Translations under genes and position numbers: made by a program
Notes under the pieces: generated by a model
Database searches by the model: none
Told to the model about the DNA's origin: nothing
What the model saw: only the letters and a program-made list of their open reading frames with translations
Shown: positions 10,927-17,756 of the stretch, piece by piece
How the letters are laid out: each line of letters starts with the position of its first letter
Numbering within the stretch: position 1 is the first letter of the stretch
NCBI GenBank assembly: GCA_005883765.1
Contig: VBAQ01000068.1
Span: 1-42,446 of the forward strand
Length of the DNA stretch: 42,446 nt
Direction of reading: 5' to 3'
From: Bacteroidota bacterium
GTDB lineage: Bacteria > Bacteroidota > Bacteroidia > Chitinophagales > Chitinophagaceae

Positions 10927-11657
10927 TGCTCCTGTTCGGACTGATCGGTTATCCTTTGTCACATTCTTTCTCCAAAAATTATTTTACTGAAAAATTTAAG
11001 AAGGAAGGAATAGAAAATTGCCGCTATGAAAATTTTCCATTAGCAGATATCCAGGAGCTTCCTAAGCTTCTCGCCGATAATCCTGACTTACGAGGCCTGA
11101 ACGTGACGATTCCCCACAAGGAAACTGTCTTGCAGTATCTAAGTGATAAGGATGAACTCGTCAAACAGACGAGAGCATGTAACTGTATGAAGATCGTCGA
11201 TGGCAAATTGATCGGATACAACACTGATGTCACAGGTTTCGAAAGGTCATTGCGCCACAAACTCGATCCTTCACACAAAACTGCATTGATACTTGGAACA
11301 GGTGGCGCTGCCAAAGCGGTTGAATTTGTATTGAGGAAAATCGGGATCCATTACGGATATGTATCCCGTTATCCGTCTCTAAAAAATCTTTCCTACGAAC
11401 AATTGACACCTGAGGTGATGGAAAAAAACACGCTGATTATAAATACAACTCCTCTCGGCATGTATCCTAAGGTTGCCGAGGCACCACCTTTACCTTACCA
11501 TTTATTGACGCGGCGACATTTTCTTTTTGACCTGGTCTATAATCCTGAAAAAACTTTATTTCTTAAGAAAGGGGAAGAACAGGGGGCTGCGATTCAAAAC
11601 GGTTATGATATGCTTGTTTACCAGGCCGAGGACAGTTGGAGGATATGGAATCAATGA
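10926..11657 (+). CDS. aroE: Shikimate dehydrogenase
   Basis: AroE reduces 3-dehydroshikimate to shikimate with NADPH in aromatic amino-acid synthesis. The 243-residue protein shows the substrate-site motif PLSHSFSKNYF (10-20). The catalytic Lys is K65 in NVTIPHKETV and the partner Asp is D101 in NTDVTGF. The Rossmann loop is GTGGAAKAV (from 124), and NTTPLGMYP is also present. It is slightly shorter than the E. coli enzyme, as usual for Bacteroidota forms. The ATG overlaps the upstream stop codon. It is followed by a five-unit heptamer repeat and a convergent gene. Confidence 0.97.
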   Translation: MLLFGLIGYPLSHSFSKNYFTEKFKKEGIENCRYENFPLADIQELPKLLADNPDLRGLNVTIPHKETVLQYLSDKDELVKQTRACNCMKIVDGKLIGYNTDVTGFERSLRHKLDPSHKTALILGTGGAAKAVEFVLRKIGIHYGYVSRYPSLKNLSYEQLTPEVMEKNTLIINTTPLGMYPKVAEAPPLPYHLLTRRHFLFDLVYNPEKTLFLKKGEEQGAAIQNGYDMLVYQAEDSWRIWNQ

Positions 11658-11662
11658 CAATG

Positions 11663-11697
11663 GGCAATCGGCAATTGGCAATAGGCAATAGGCAATT
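11663..11697. repeat. Five tandem 7-bp units GGCAATN
   Basis: Units GGCAATC, GGCAATT, GGCAATA, GGCAATA and GGCAATT run head to tail in the 47-nt gap between the convergent aroE and thioesterase genes. Only the last base of each unit varies. Confidence 0.9.
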
Positions 11698-11704
11698 ACG
11701 CGAA

Positions 11705-12160
11705 TTAATTAGGTCGGAGGGCTGATTCCAGCGTCTGTCTTACTTCGGTGGGAATTGCTGCAATTTTTTTTGATGAGTAGTCATAACATACCATGCCGGT
11801 TTTTGCGATTGCAACAACACTCCTTTTGTCGCTTTGTGGCTGGTGAACTTTTTCCAGTTTGTAATAGACCTCGAAAGCAACTTTTGAAAATTCACTTGCG
11901 GTAACAGAAGCGATGATTCTTTCACCGTAAAAAATTTCACTCTTGAATTCGATGGCTACGTCGCTCATGATCAATCCCAGGCCTCCAAAGTCCAATTCTC
12001 CATATCCAAACGATTTGAAGTATTGAACTCTCGCCTCATGAAGGATCGATAATATTGTATCGTTGCCAACATGATTGCCGTAATTCAGATCAGTAATGCG
12101 GATTGGAATAATCACTTCAAAAGAAAAGTTTTTTGGTAGATCAATCTTTACTCTTGCCAT
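11705..12160 (-). CDS. Acyl-CoA thioesterase, 4HBT hot-dog fold (YbgC-like)
   Basis: This 151-residue protein matches the 4-hydroxybenzoyl-CoA thioesterase-like family. Near residues 22-45 it has ITDLNYGNHVGNDTILSILHEAR, the helix-capping region that carries the catalytic Asp in related enzymes (usual form D-x-D/N-x-x-G-H-V-N/G). It continues with beta strands AIEFKSEIFYGERIIASV and AKTGMVCYD. Such enzymes hydrolyse short or aromatic acyl-CoAs in the cytoplasm; the substrate is not readable here. It is the last gene of a minus-strand run and lies 41 nt after the anti-sigma gene. Confidence 0.85.
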   Translation of the reverse strand: MARVKIDLPKNFSFEVIIPIRITDLNYGNHVGNDTILSILHEARVQYFKSFGYGELDFGGLGLIMSDVAIEFKSEIFYGERIIASVTASEFSKVAFEVYYKLEKVHQPQSDKRSVVAIAKTGMVCYDYSSKKIAAIPTEVRQTLESALRPN

Positions 12161-12201
12161 GCCGCGGGTTTCTGATAAAATTAAAGGAAACCGGCAAATG
12201 C

Positions 12202-13134
12202 TCAGAGTTCCTTATCCTGAACCGACTTGATGATGTCAAGAATATCCATGAAATTATCAGGCGAAGAGCTTGCGGGAGACTGTGCAATTTTATCTCTCCA
12301 TTTTTTTATTTGCTCCTGGCACTGGTTGAATTCTTCGGAGTTACGATTTGTATAAATACATCCGAGGGTTTCCGCCAATTTTTTTGATATCCGGATCAGG
12401 TAGCCATCGGGATTGATGAACATCAGGTAGCGGTCAGCATCAGAGATCAGTGAGCAATTTCCCGGAACTTCGCCACTTAGACTCGCCTTTTGAAACGTAG
12501 CGGCCAGTGAGCTAACCGAAATGGCAGCCGGATTTACAGTCTGGGTCATGTAGCCTGCTTGAGGTAATCTTCTTTTCAGCTCAGAATTTGTCTTTGCCAC
12601 AATAACTCTTTCTTTCGGCAAATTATTACTCTCGGAAGGTAGGGGCTGCAAAGCAGAATTGTCCTGGCGTTGAGGCTGGATGATATTTGGCGTAGTATTT
12701 TTAGGAAGAACTGTTTTGTTGGCAACGCCACGCTCTGCTGTCTTTTGATTCAGCAATTTAAATGTTCCCAGGGCAACAGCGGCAATGATAGAAGCAGCTA
12801 TGGCATAGCGCACAATGGGAATGATCTTTCTTTTTGTCGGAATCTGGGGGACACGATTTTCTTCGTCAAGAGCTTCGGAAATTTGTGGCCACGCATCGGC
12901 CGGCGGGTTGACCTCAAGATCATAGAGCTTAGCAGGGAATTCGTCTTTCACATTCTCCAATGCAGACGCGATGTTGCTCCACGTCCCGGAAGGAGGCATC
13001 ACTTCTGCTTCATACAATTGTCGAGGGAACCCAGCGGTGATCTCTTCATCCAGGGCGTCAGCTATTTTGTCCCACACTATTCCGGGCGGGCTGACTTCAT
13101 AGTTAAGTAATTTTTTTTTCAGTTCTTCACTCAT
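12202..13134 (-). CDS. Probable anti-sigma factor-like membrane protein with three N-terminal repeats
   Basis: I choose ATG 13134 (MSEELKKKLLNYEV), 4 nt after the sigma-factor stop, over an upstream alternative that overlaps it. The 310-residue protein has three copies of a roughly 40-residue unit, L-x-x-x-E-V-x-P-P-x-x-x-W-x-x-I-x-x-A-L, at about residues 7-30, 43-66 and 79-102. A single transmembrane helix follows (IIPIVRYAIAASIIAAVALGTF, about 125-146). The C-terminal part is presumably periplasmic and contains CSLISDADRYLMFINPDGYLIRIS. Tight coupling to an ECF sigma gene and one-pass topology suggest an anti-sigma factor. It lacks a ZAS-type zinc motif, so this rests on context. Confidence 0.7.
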   Translation of the reverse strand: MSEELKKKLLNYEVSPPGIVWDKIADALDEEITAGFPRQLYEAEVMPPSGTWSNIASALENVKDEFPAKLYDLEVNPPADAWPQISEALDEENRVPQIPTKRKIIPIVRYAIAASIIAAVALGTFKLLNQKTAERGVANKTVLPKNTTPNIIQPQRQDNSALQPLPSESNNLPKERVIVAKTNSELKRRLPQAGYMTQTVNPAAISVSSLAATFQKASLSGEVPGNCSLISDADRYLMFINPDGYLIRISKKLAETLGCIYTNRNSEEFNQCQEQIKKWRDKIAQSPASSSPDNFMDILDIIKSVQDKEL

Positions 13135-13138
13135 ATCA

Positions 13139-13702
13139 CTACCTCTTACGTTCGTCAAGAAATCTTCTCACCATATCCTGCAATATCACTTTGGCTCTTG
13201 ACAGCTGGGATTTACTGGTGCCCTCGCTTATGTTCAACATATCCCCGATCTCTTTGTGCGTATAGCCTTCCACAACATATAAGTTAAACACTGTTCGATA
13301 GCCGGGCGAGAGTTCCTGTATCAGCTTCATGATGTCTTTTTCAGCCAGGTTATCCAACACAGATAGATTTTTGCCTTCTACTGTATTTTCATGTTGATCG
13401 GTAATAGGCTGCTGGTACGTTTTCCGCCTGAAATGCTCAATGGCTGTATTGACAAAGATTCGACGTATCCATCCTTCAAAGCTGCCTTCTCCGCGGTAAC
13501 TGTTTAATTTTTTATACACCTTGATAAAACCTTCCTGCAAGATGTCCTGTGCCTCTTCTGCATTGCCGGCGTACCGCAGGCAGACTCCATACATTCTTGG
13601 CGAAAAACGGCGATACAACTCCTCCTGCATCCGCCGGTCGTCTGCCAGGCACCCCTGTATCAAGTCGCTTTCTGAAATAATTTGGTTGCGTAGTGTGCTC
13701 AA
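13139..13702 (-). CDS. ECF-type RNA polymerase sigma-70 factor
   Basis: This 187-residue protein has region 2 (EELYRRFSPRMYGVCLRYAG, AQDILQEGFIKVYKKL, FEGWIRRIFVNTAIEHFRR) and region 4 with a helix-turn-helix (LSPGYRTVFNLYVVEGYTHKEIGDMLNISEGTSKSQLSRA). There is no region 1 or 3, as in ECF sigma factors, which redirect RNA polymerase to stress or envelope regulons. It sits 15 nt after rdgB and 4 nt before the putative anti-sigma gene, so the pair is co-transcribed. The regulon is unknown. Confidence 0.96.
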   Translation of the reverse strand: MSTLRNQIISESDLIQGCLADDRRMQEELYRRFSPRMYGVCLRYAGNAEEAQDILQEGFIKVYKKLNSYRGEGSFEGWIRRIFVNTAIEHFRRKTYQQPITDQHENTVEGKNLSVLDNLAEKDIMKLIQELSPGYRTVFNLYVVEGYTHKEIGDMLNISEGTSKSQLSRAKVILQDMVRRFLDERKR

Positions 13703-13717
13703 ATTTTTTGATTTTGC

Positions 13718-14344
13718 TCAAGTGTCTGAAAATCCTTCCTTAGACAAATAGGCTACTAGTTTGTCGATTGCCTTTTTCCGGTGACTGAATAAGTTCTTTT
13801 CTTCCAAACTCATTTCAGCAAATGTATGAATAGCTCCTTCAGGCACAAATACGGGATCATATCCAAAGCCAGCTTTGCCTTTCTTTTCCGAAATGATTAC
13901 CCCTTTACAGATTCCTTCAAACAGAATTTCTTTTCCATCTATTTGTAGCGAAATGATAGTTCTGAATCTCGCCTTGCGATTAGTGCTTCCCTGAAGCTTT
14001 TTCAAAAGCTTCTCAATATTTTTATCAAAAGATTTTTCTTCACCAGCATACCTTGCACTTTTCACTCCAGGCTCGCCATTCAGAGTCTCTACTTCAAGAC
14101 CAGTGTCTTCGCTGAAACATCCGATCGTCCCCATCGCTATCGGGATTGGATTCATTTTTATCAACTCATAAATCGTTCTGGATTTATTGCTCGCATTTCT
14201 CTCAAGTGTATCGTATGGCTCAGGAATATCCGTATCAATTCCGGCTTCCTTCAAGGTGACAATTTCTAAAGAAGATTTTTCGCCAATTGCTGAACGGATC
14301 TCGTCTATTTTGTGCTGATTATTGGTAGCGAAAATAAGCCTCAT
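13718..14344 (-). CDS. rdgB: Non-canonical purine NTP pyrophosphatase (RdgB/HAM1), with a palindrome-encoded insertion
   Basis: RdgB hydrolyses ITP, dITP and XTP to monophosphates, keeping deaminated purines out of nucleic acids. The 208 residues show the family signature: FATNNQHKIDEI (5-16), SEDTGLEVETLNGEPGVKSARYAG in the centre, and GKAGFGYDPVFVPEG, FAEMSLEEKNLFSHR near the C-terminus. Between helix NASNKSRTIYELIKMN and CFSEDTGLEV there are about nine extra residues (PIPIAMGTIG), where relatives usually go almost directly to the C/A-F-x-[ED]-D-[ST]-G-L motif. The DNA there is a degenerate copy of the TCCCGATAGC palindrome found elsewhere in the window. The frame is kept, so the enzyme is probably active. 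Confidence 0.95.
   Translation of the reverse strand: MRLIFATNNQHKIDEIRSAIGEKSSLEIVTLKEAGIDTDIPEPYDTLERNASNKSRTIYELIKMNPIPIAMGTIGCFSEDTGLEVETLNGEPGVKSARYAGEEKSFDKNIEKLLKKLQGSTNRKARFRTIISLQIDGKEILFEGICKGVIISEKKGKAGFGYDPVFVPEGAIHTFAEMSLEEKNLFSHRKKAIDKLVAYLSKEGFSDT
14119..14147. repeat. Degenerate palindromic element inside rdgB
   Basis: The right half (ATCGCTATCGGGAT) matches the intergenic element at 39626-39643. The left half (ATCCGATCG) is a decayed inverted copy. In the rdgB frame it encodes P-I-A-M-G-T-I-G. Confidence 0.65.
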
Positions 14345-14406
14345 GGATTTTTTGATTTCGTATCCAATTATTAATTAGTGATTATTCGACCTGACTGGCT
14401 GTGGCA

Positions 14407-14946
14407 TTAAGAAAGGCTAAACATTCTCCTTAGGCAAACCCACAGCTTGCTTTTCAGAACTTTGTCGGCTTCCAGGCTCTCAAGCCCTGGCGTATGCAAA
14501 AAAGTGCAGTTATTAAAACGCTGCACCTGGAACTCCGGGAAATTAACTGGCATTTCAAACTCCTGGGGCGTTATTCCAAACAGGATGGTGGTCGTGCTTC
14601 TAAATTTCTCCATGGCATCCTTATAAAAGGCCGGTGGCGCATTTAAAATATTTACAATTGCGACGTCCCCCAGGCTTAATTTGCAGGCTGCGAGAATAGA
14701 TGTCAAAAAATTCAACTGTTCGTCCGGCAAATAGGTGACCGTCGGATAGCGAACGATCATCAAAATATTTTTTTTAAACTCTCCTAAATATTTCCATTCG
14801 TGCTCCGGGTCTTTTTTTTTGATCACCTCTATGGGGGGCAATTCAGTCAAAACTTTCCGGTGGGTTTTGTCACCTACTTCTACCAAAGAATTTCTATACA
14901 TTTCCCTGAGAAGGGTTGAATTCAGTTCAATATTATTCAGTGTCAT
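14407..14946 (-). CDS. Conserved hypothetical protein, possibly related to DNA polymerase III psi subunit
   Basis: This 179-residue soluble protein is not confidently assigned. Its second half has a fold-like pattern of alternating strands and helices: KNILMIVRYPTVTYLPDEQLNFLTSIL, then AACKLSLGDVAIVNIL, then TILFGITPQEFEMP, ending in CTFLHTPGLESLEADKVLKSKLWVCLRRMF. That ending resembles the psi (HolD) C-terminus, where a strand is followed by P-S-L-x-x-L-x-x-x-P-x-L-K-x-x-L-W-x-x-L. If so, it would bridge the clamp loader and single-strand binding protein. The neighbour rdgB is also a DNA-maintenance gene. An unrelated uracil-DNA-glycosylase-like fold is an alternative. It is divergent from ilvE. 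Confidence 0.6.
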   Translation of the reverse strand: MTLNNIELNSTLLREMYRNSLVEVGDKTHRKVLTELPPIEVIKKKDPEHEWKYLGEFKKNILMIVRYPTVTYLPDEQLNFLTSILAACKLSLGDVAIVNILNAPPAFYKDAMEKFRSTTTILFGITPQEFEMPVNFPEFQVQRFNNCTFLHTPGLESLEADKVLKSKLWVCLRRMFSLS

Positions 14947-14984
14947 GGGTGATGATGCCTGGAAATGAGTCAGCTTTTTTTTCG

Positions 14985-14992
14985 TTTCTTTG
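14985..14992 (+). promoter_or_regulatory. Candidate -7 element of ilvE
   Basis: TTTCTTTG is one mismatch from TAnnTTTG and lies in the 65-nt divergent gap between the psi-like gene and ilvE. It implies a leader of about 12-24 nt. Confidence 0.35.
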
Positions 14993-15011
14993 CCTGCAAA
15001 ATAACTTATTT

Positions 15012-16073
15012 ATGATTGAGGCTATGGATATTTCAATCACAAAAACAAAACGAAGTAAACTGGAGGATCTGGATCTTGAAAATATTCCATTTGGCAAGTA
15101 TTTCACCGATCACATGCTTGAGGCTGACTATCGCAATGGCGAATGGACAAATGTTGAAATAAAACCTTATCAGTCCCTGTTGCTCGAGCCATCGCTTTCG
15201 GCTTTACATTATGGGCAAGCTATTTTTGAAGGCATGAAGGCATATAAGGACCAGCAAGGAAACGCCTTTATCTTCAGACCTCGTGAAAATTTCCATCGTT
15301 TTAATCTTTCGGCGGCGCGAATGAACATGCCGGAAATCCCGGAAGAAATTTTCATTGAAGGTCTACGACAATTGATTGACCTGGATAAGGAGTGGATACC
15401 GTCAAAGCAAAATCATTCTTTATACATACGTCCATTGATGATTGCTACAGACACCGCACTTGGCGTGAAACCGTCTGATAATTATAAATTTCTTGTAATG
15501 CTAAGTCCAACGGGACCTTATTATGCCGAGCCGATGAAAATTGCTGTGGAGGAAAAGTACACGAGGGCCGCTCCGGGAGGCGTAGGGTATGCAAAAAATG
15601 CCGGTAATTACGGAGGAAGTATGCTGGCGGCCACGGAAGCAAAGCAAACTGGCTACGACCAGGTCTTGTGGACCGATGCATTTGAACACAAGTGGCTGCA
15701 GGAAGTAGGGATGATGAACGTATTTTTTATTCTCAACGGAACCGTGGTCACTCCAACGGAAGATGGATGTATACTGGCGGGGGTAACCCGCAGTAGTGCG
15801 ATCACACTATTAAAAGAGATGGGACTACCGGTTGAGGAAAGGAGAATCAATATTGATGAAATACTTGACGCCTACAAACTGGGCACATTAGAGGAGATAT
15901 TTGGCACTGGCACCGCGGCGACGATTGCATTGATCCAGGAACTGAAGTACAAAGACTACATAATGGAATTCGACACGGATAAATGGAAAACGGCGCCCCT
16001 TTTGAGAAACTGGATTACGGATATTCGCGAAGGCAGGAGGGAGGACAAATATGGATGGATGTGGAAAGTGTGA
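15012..16073 (+). CDS. ilvE: Branched-chain amino-acid aminotransferase
   Basis: IlvE transfers amino groups between Leu/Ile/Val and 2-oxoglutarate with pyridoxal phosphate. I start at ATG 15012 (353 residues). ATG 15024 (MDISITKTKRS) is also possible. The longer open frame to 14916 overlaps the divergent gene and shows no conserved sequence. Fold-type IV motifs are present: LHYGQAIFEGMKAY (65-78), FRPRENFHRFNLSAARM, SLYIRPLMIATD. The PLP-binding Lys is in VGYAKNAGNYGGSM, K195 by this start. GTGTAATIALIQEL follows near the C-terminus. It is the type II (long) family form usual in Bacteroidota. Confidence 0.96.
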   Translation: MIEAMDISITKTKRSKLEDLDLENIPFGKYFTDHMLEADYRNGEWTNVEIKPYQSLLLEPSLSALHYGQAIFEGMKAYKDQQGNAFIFRPRENFHRFNLSAARMNMPEIPEEIFIEGLRQLIDLDKEWIPSKQNHSLYIRPLMIATDTALGVKPSDNYKFLVMLSPTGPYYAEPMKIAVEEKYTRAAPGGVGYAKNAGNYGGSMLAATEAKQTGYDQVLWTDAFEHKWLQEVGMMNVFFILNGTVVTPTEDGCILAGVTRSSAITLLKEMGLPVEERRINIDEILDAYKLGTLEEIFGTGTAATIALIQELKYKDYIMEFDTDKWKTAPLLRNWITDIREGRREDKYGWMWKV

Positions 16074-16099
16074 AGACCCCACGCAATCACAGCACAAAA

Positions 16100-16157
16100 T
16101 CTCTCTTCCCAGGCTTAAAAAATCTAAAATCTTAAATAAAAAATCTAAAATCTTTCC
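16100..16157. repeat. Short-period degenerate repeat before rpsL
   Basis: The words AATCTAAAATCTTAAATA and AATCTAAAATCTTT recur in tandem immediately upstream of the rpsL promoter. The same kind of sequence fills spacers in the S10-spc cluster. Confidence 0.6.
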
Positions 16158-16159
16158 CC

Positions 16160-16167
16160 TACCTTTG
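16160..16167 (+). promoter_or_regulatory. -7 element of the rpsL-rpsG promoter
   Basis: TACCTTTG matches TAnnTTTG and lies 24 nt before the rpsL ATG. The same TACCTTTG octamer precedes fusA. No TTTG box is seen at -33 because that stretch is the AATCT repeat. Confidence 0.6.
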
Positions 16168-16191
16168 CCGTCCTAAAATTAAAAGGTCAGA

Positions 16192-16578
16192 ATGCCTACA
16201 ATTCAGCAGTTAGTACGCAAAGGAAGAGATATTATAAGGGCAAAAAGTAAATCAAGGGCGTTGGATAGCTGCCCTCAACGTCGAGGTGTTTGCACGCGTG
16301 TGTACACAACGACTCCTAAGAAACCCAACTCGGCTTTACGTAAGGTAGCGAAGGTTCGTTTAACGAATAAAGTAGAGGTAATCGCTTATATTCCTGGTGA
16401 GGGACATAACCTGCAGGAACACTCAATTGTGTTGATCCGTGGAGGTCGTGTGAAGGATCTGCCAGGTGTGCGTTATCATATTGTGAGAGGATCATTGGAT
16501 ACTGCAGGGGTAAAAGACCGTAAACAAAGCCGCTCCAAATACGGCACTAAAAGAGAAAAAGCCGGGACGAAAAAATAA
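16192..16578 (+). CDS. rpsL: 30S ribosomal protein S12
   Basis: S12 sits at the decoding centre. The 128-residue protein aligns throughout with the family: [86 protein letters not shown]. The Lys residues in TPKKPNSA and GRVKDLPG, where streptomycin-resistance changes usually fall, are wild type. It is the first gene of the str cluster. Confidence 0.99.
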   Translation: MPTIQQLVRKGRDIIRAKSKSRALDSCPQRRGVCTRVYTTTPKKPNSALRKVAKVRLTNKVEVIAYIPGEGHNLQEHSIVLIRGGRVKDLPGVRYHIVRGSLDTAGVKDRKQSRSKYGTKREKAGTKK

Positions 16579-16589
16579 TTCAACAAATC

Positions 16590-16607
16590 CCGAAGGGACG
16601 CCTTCGG
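16590..16607. repeat. CCGAAGG/CCTTCGG inverted repeat (family copy 1)
   Basis: CCGAAGG, a 4-nt loop GACG, then CCTTCGG, followed by CAAA, in the 46-nt rpsL-rpsG spacer. A related element that also ends CTTCGGCAAA lies before rplR (36073-36090). Confidence 0.8.
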
Positions 16608-16624
16608 CAAATTTTATATAACTC

Positions 16625-17092
16625 ATGCGCAAAGCACAAGCAAAAAAACTCCCTTTAGCACCTGACCCCAGATTTAACGACAAACTTGTCACACGTTTTG
16701 TAAATAACCTTATGTGGGAAGGCAAAAAAAGCACAGCCTACGATATTTTTTACGATGCCTTAGAGAAAGTGAACAAGCAGACCAGTGAAGATGGCTATGA
16801 AATTTGGAAAAAGGCGCTCGCAAATGTGACACCTGCTGTTGAAGTTCGTAGCCGTCGAATTGGCGGGGCTACGTTCCAAATACCCTCCGAAGTGCGTGCC
16901 GATAGAAAAATTTCTCTGAGCATGAAATGGCTGATCCGTTACAGCCGCGAGAGAAATGGTCGCAGCATGTCTGATAAGTTGGCAAACGAAATTGTTGCAG
17001 CCAGTAAAGGTGAAGGCGCTGCATTTAAGAAAAAAGAAGATACTCATCGAATGGCCGAAGCCAACAAAGCTTTTGCACATTTTAGAATATAA
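16625..17092 (+). CDS. rpsG: 30S ribosomal protein S7
   Basis: S7 nucleates assembly of the 30S head and contacts E-site tRNA. The 155-residue protein has the family's blocks: [64 protein letters not shown], and [20 protein letters not shown] at the C-terminus. ATG 16625 is the natural start. In most relatives fusA follows directly; here a terminator and two unrelated genes intervene. Confidence 0.99.
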   Translation: MRKAQAKKLPLAPDPRFNDKLVTRFVNNLMWEGKKSTAYDIFYDALEKVNKQTSEDGYEIWKKALANVTPAVEVRSRRIGGATFQIPSEVRADRKISLSMKWLIRYSRERNGRSMSDKLANEIVAASKGEGAAFKKKEDTHRMAEANKAFAHFRI

Positions 17093-17117
17093 ACTTACAA
17101 GAACACGATTCCTCAAT

Positions 17118-17151
17118 GCCATCCTGACGCCGCGGTTAGGATGGCTTTTTG
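17118..17151 (+). terminator. Intrinsic terminator after rpsG
   Basis: GCCATCCT pairs with AGGATGGC (8 bp, with further inner pairing) and is followed directly by TTTTT, 25 nt after the rpsG stop. It separates rpsL-rpsG from fusA transcription. Confidence 0.88.
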
Positions 17152-17183
17152 TTTGCGCTGGAATGAGCCATGATTTGGTGACG

Positions 17184-17216
17184 TAAAAAAAGCCGCGTGG
17201 TGTTCCAAGCGGCTTA
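17184..17216 (-). terminator. Terminator of the Lys/Ala-rich protein gene
   Basis: AAGCCGC (17190-17196) pairs with GCGGCTT (17209-17215). On the minus strand the stem is followed by a run of T, 20 nt past the stop codon at 17237. Confidence 0.8.
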
Positions 17217-17236
17217 AAAAATCTTCATAAATAAAA

Positions 17237-17617
17237 TTACATACCACCGGAGGAGGGCATACCGTTTCCTTCGGATGAAGATTCCATGCCTGATGAAGTT
17301 TCAGCAGCCATTGGTTCTTCCATGGGCGGTGGTGCTGGTGGCTTAGGAGCTGATTTCTTTGGAGCAGCTTTTTTAGGAGCAGCCTTCTTTGGAGCAGCTT
17401 TCTTAGCAGCTTTTTTAGGAGCGGCTTTTTTGGGAGCGGCTTTTTTCGGGGCTGCTTTTTTAGCAGCCTTTTTCCTTGGAGCTGCCTTCTTTCTTGGTGC
17501 TGCTTTTCTTGCTGCCTTTCTCTTAGGAGCTGCCTTCCTCTTGGGAGCTGCCTTCCTTTTAGATGCTACTTTCTTTTTAGGAGCAGCTCTCTTTTTTGAT
17601 TTCTTTTTTGCTGCCAT
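17237..17617 (-). CDS. Lys/Ala/Pro-rich histone H1-like protein
   Basis: This 126-residue protein is almost entirely low complexity. Residues 1 to about 90 are variants of K-K-A-A-P, first with R-rich units (AAPKRK, AAPRKK), then K-only units (KKAAPKKAAP). A Pro spacer follows (KPPAPPPMEEP) and then an acidic Ser/Gly/Met tail (ETSSGMESSSEGNG). It resembles the AlgP/HctB and H1 C-tail type of basic DNA- or RNA-binding proteins. Likely roles are nucleoid compaction or RNA binding; no specific function can be assigned. It lies between rpsG and fusA on the opposite strand with its own terminator. Its antisense frame is open only because of the biased composition. Confidence 0.85.
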   Translation of the reverse strand: MAAKKKSKKRAAPKKKVASKRKAAPKRKAAPKRKAARKAAPRKKAAPRKKAAKKAAPKKAAPKKAAPKKAAKKAAPKKAAPKKAAPKKSAPKPPAPPPMEEPMAAETSSGMESSSEGNGMPSSGGM

Positions 17618-17696
17618 ACAATAACGGGTTTTGGTAGTTTTAAATTTTTGAGATGAAGTTTGTTTGTAAGGAAGTTCAAGTTACAAACAATGAAAT

Positions 17697-17737
17697 GTAA
17701 TTACAAAATTTTACAATGCTTTTGTTGTAATTTTTTT
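17697..17737. promoter_or_regulatory. AT-rich inverted repeat in the divergent gap
   Basis: TGTAATTACA is a perfect 10-bp palindrome, and AATTACAAAA can pair with TTTTGTTGTAATT further on. The element lies between the divergent Lys/Ala-rich gene and the DUF4846 gene, so it could be an operator. No regulator is identified. Confidence 0.3.
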
Positions 17738-17756
17738 TCTTGGTGAATGGAAAAAA

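Noticed and set aside
11663-11697. CRISPR-like array
   Set aside because: Units are 7 bp without spacers; this is a simple tandem repeat.
14916-15011. N-terminal extension of IlvE
   Set aside because: It overlaps the divergent gene and the promoter region and matches nothing in the family.
17118-17151. Attenuator of a downstream operon
   Set aside because: It lies between convergent transcription of rpsG and the Lys/Ala-rich gene, so a plain terminator explains it.
17286-17624. 112-codon plus-strand frame rich in Gly, Ala and Phe
   Set aside because: It is the mirror image of the Lys/Ala repeat gene, which has a proper start and terminator on the minus strand.
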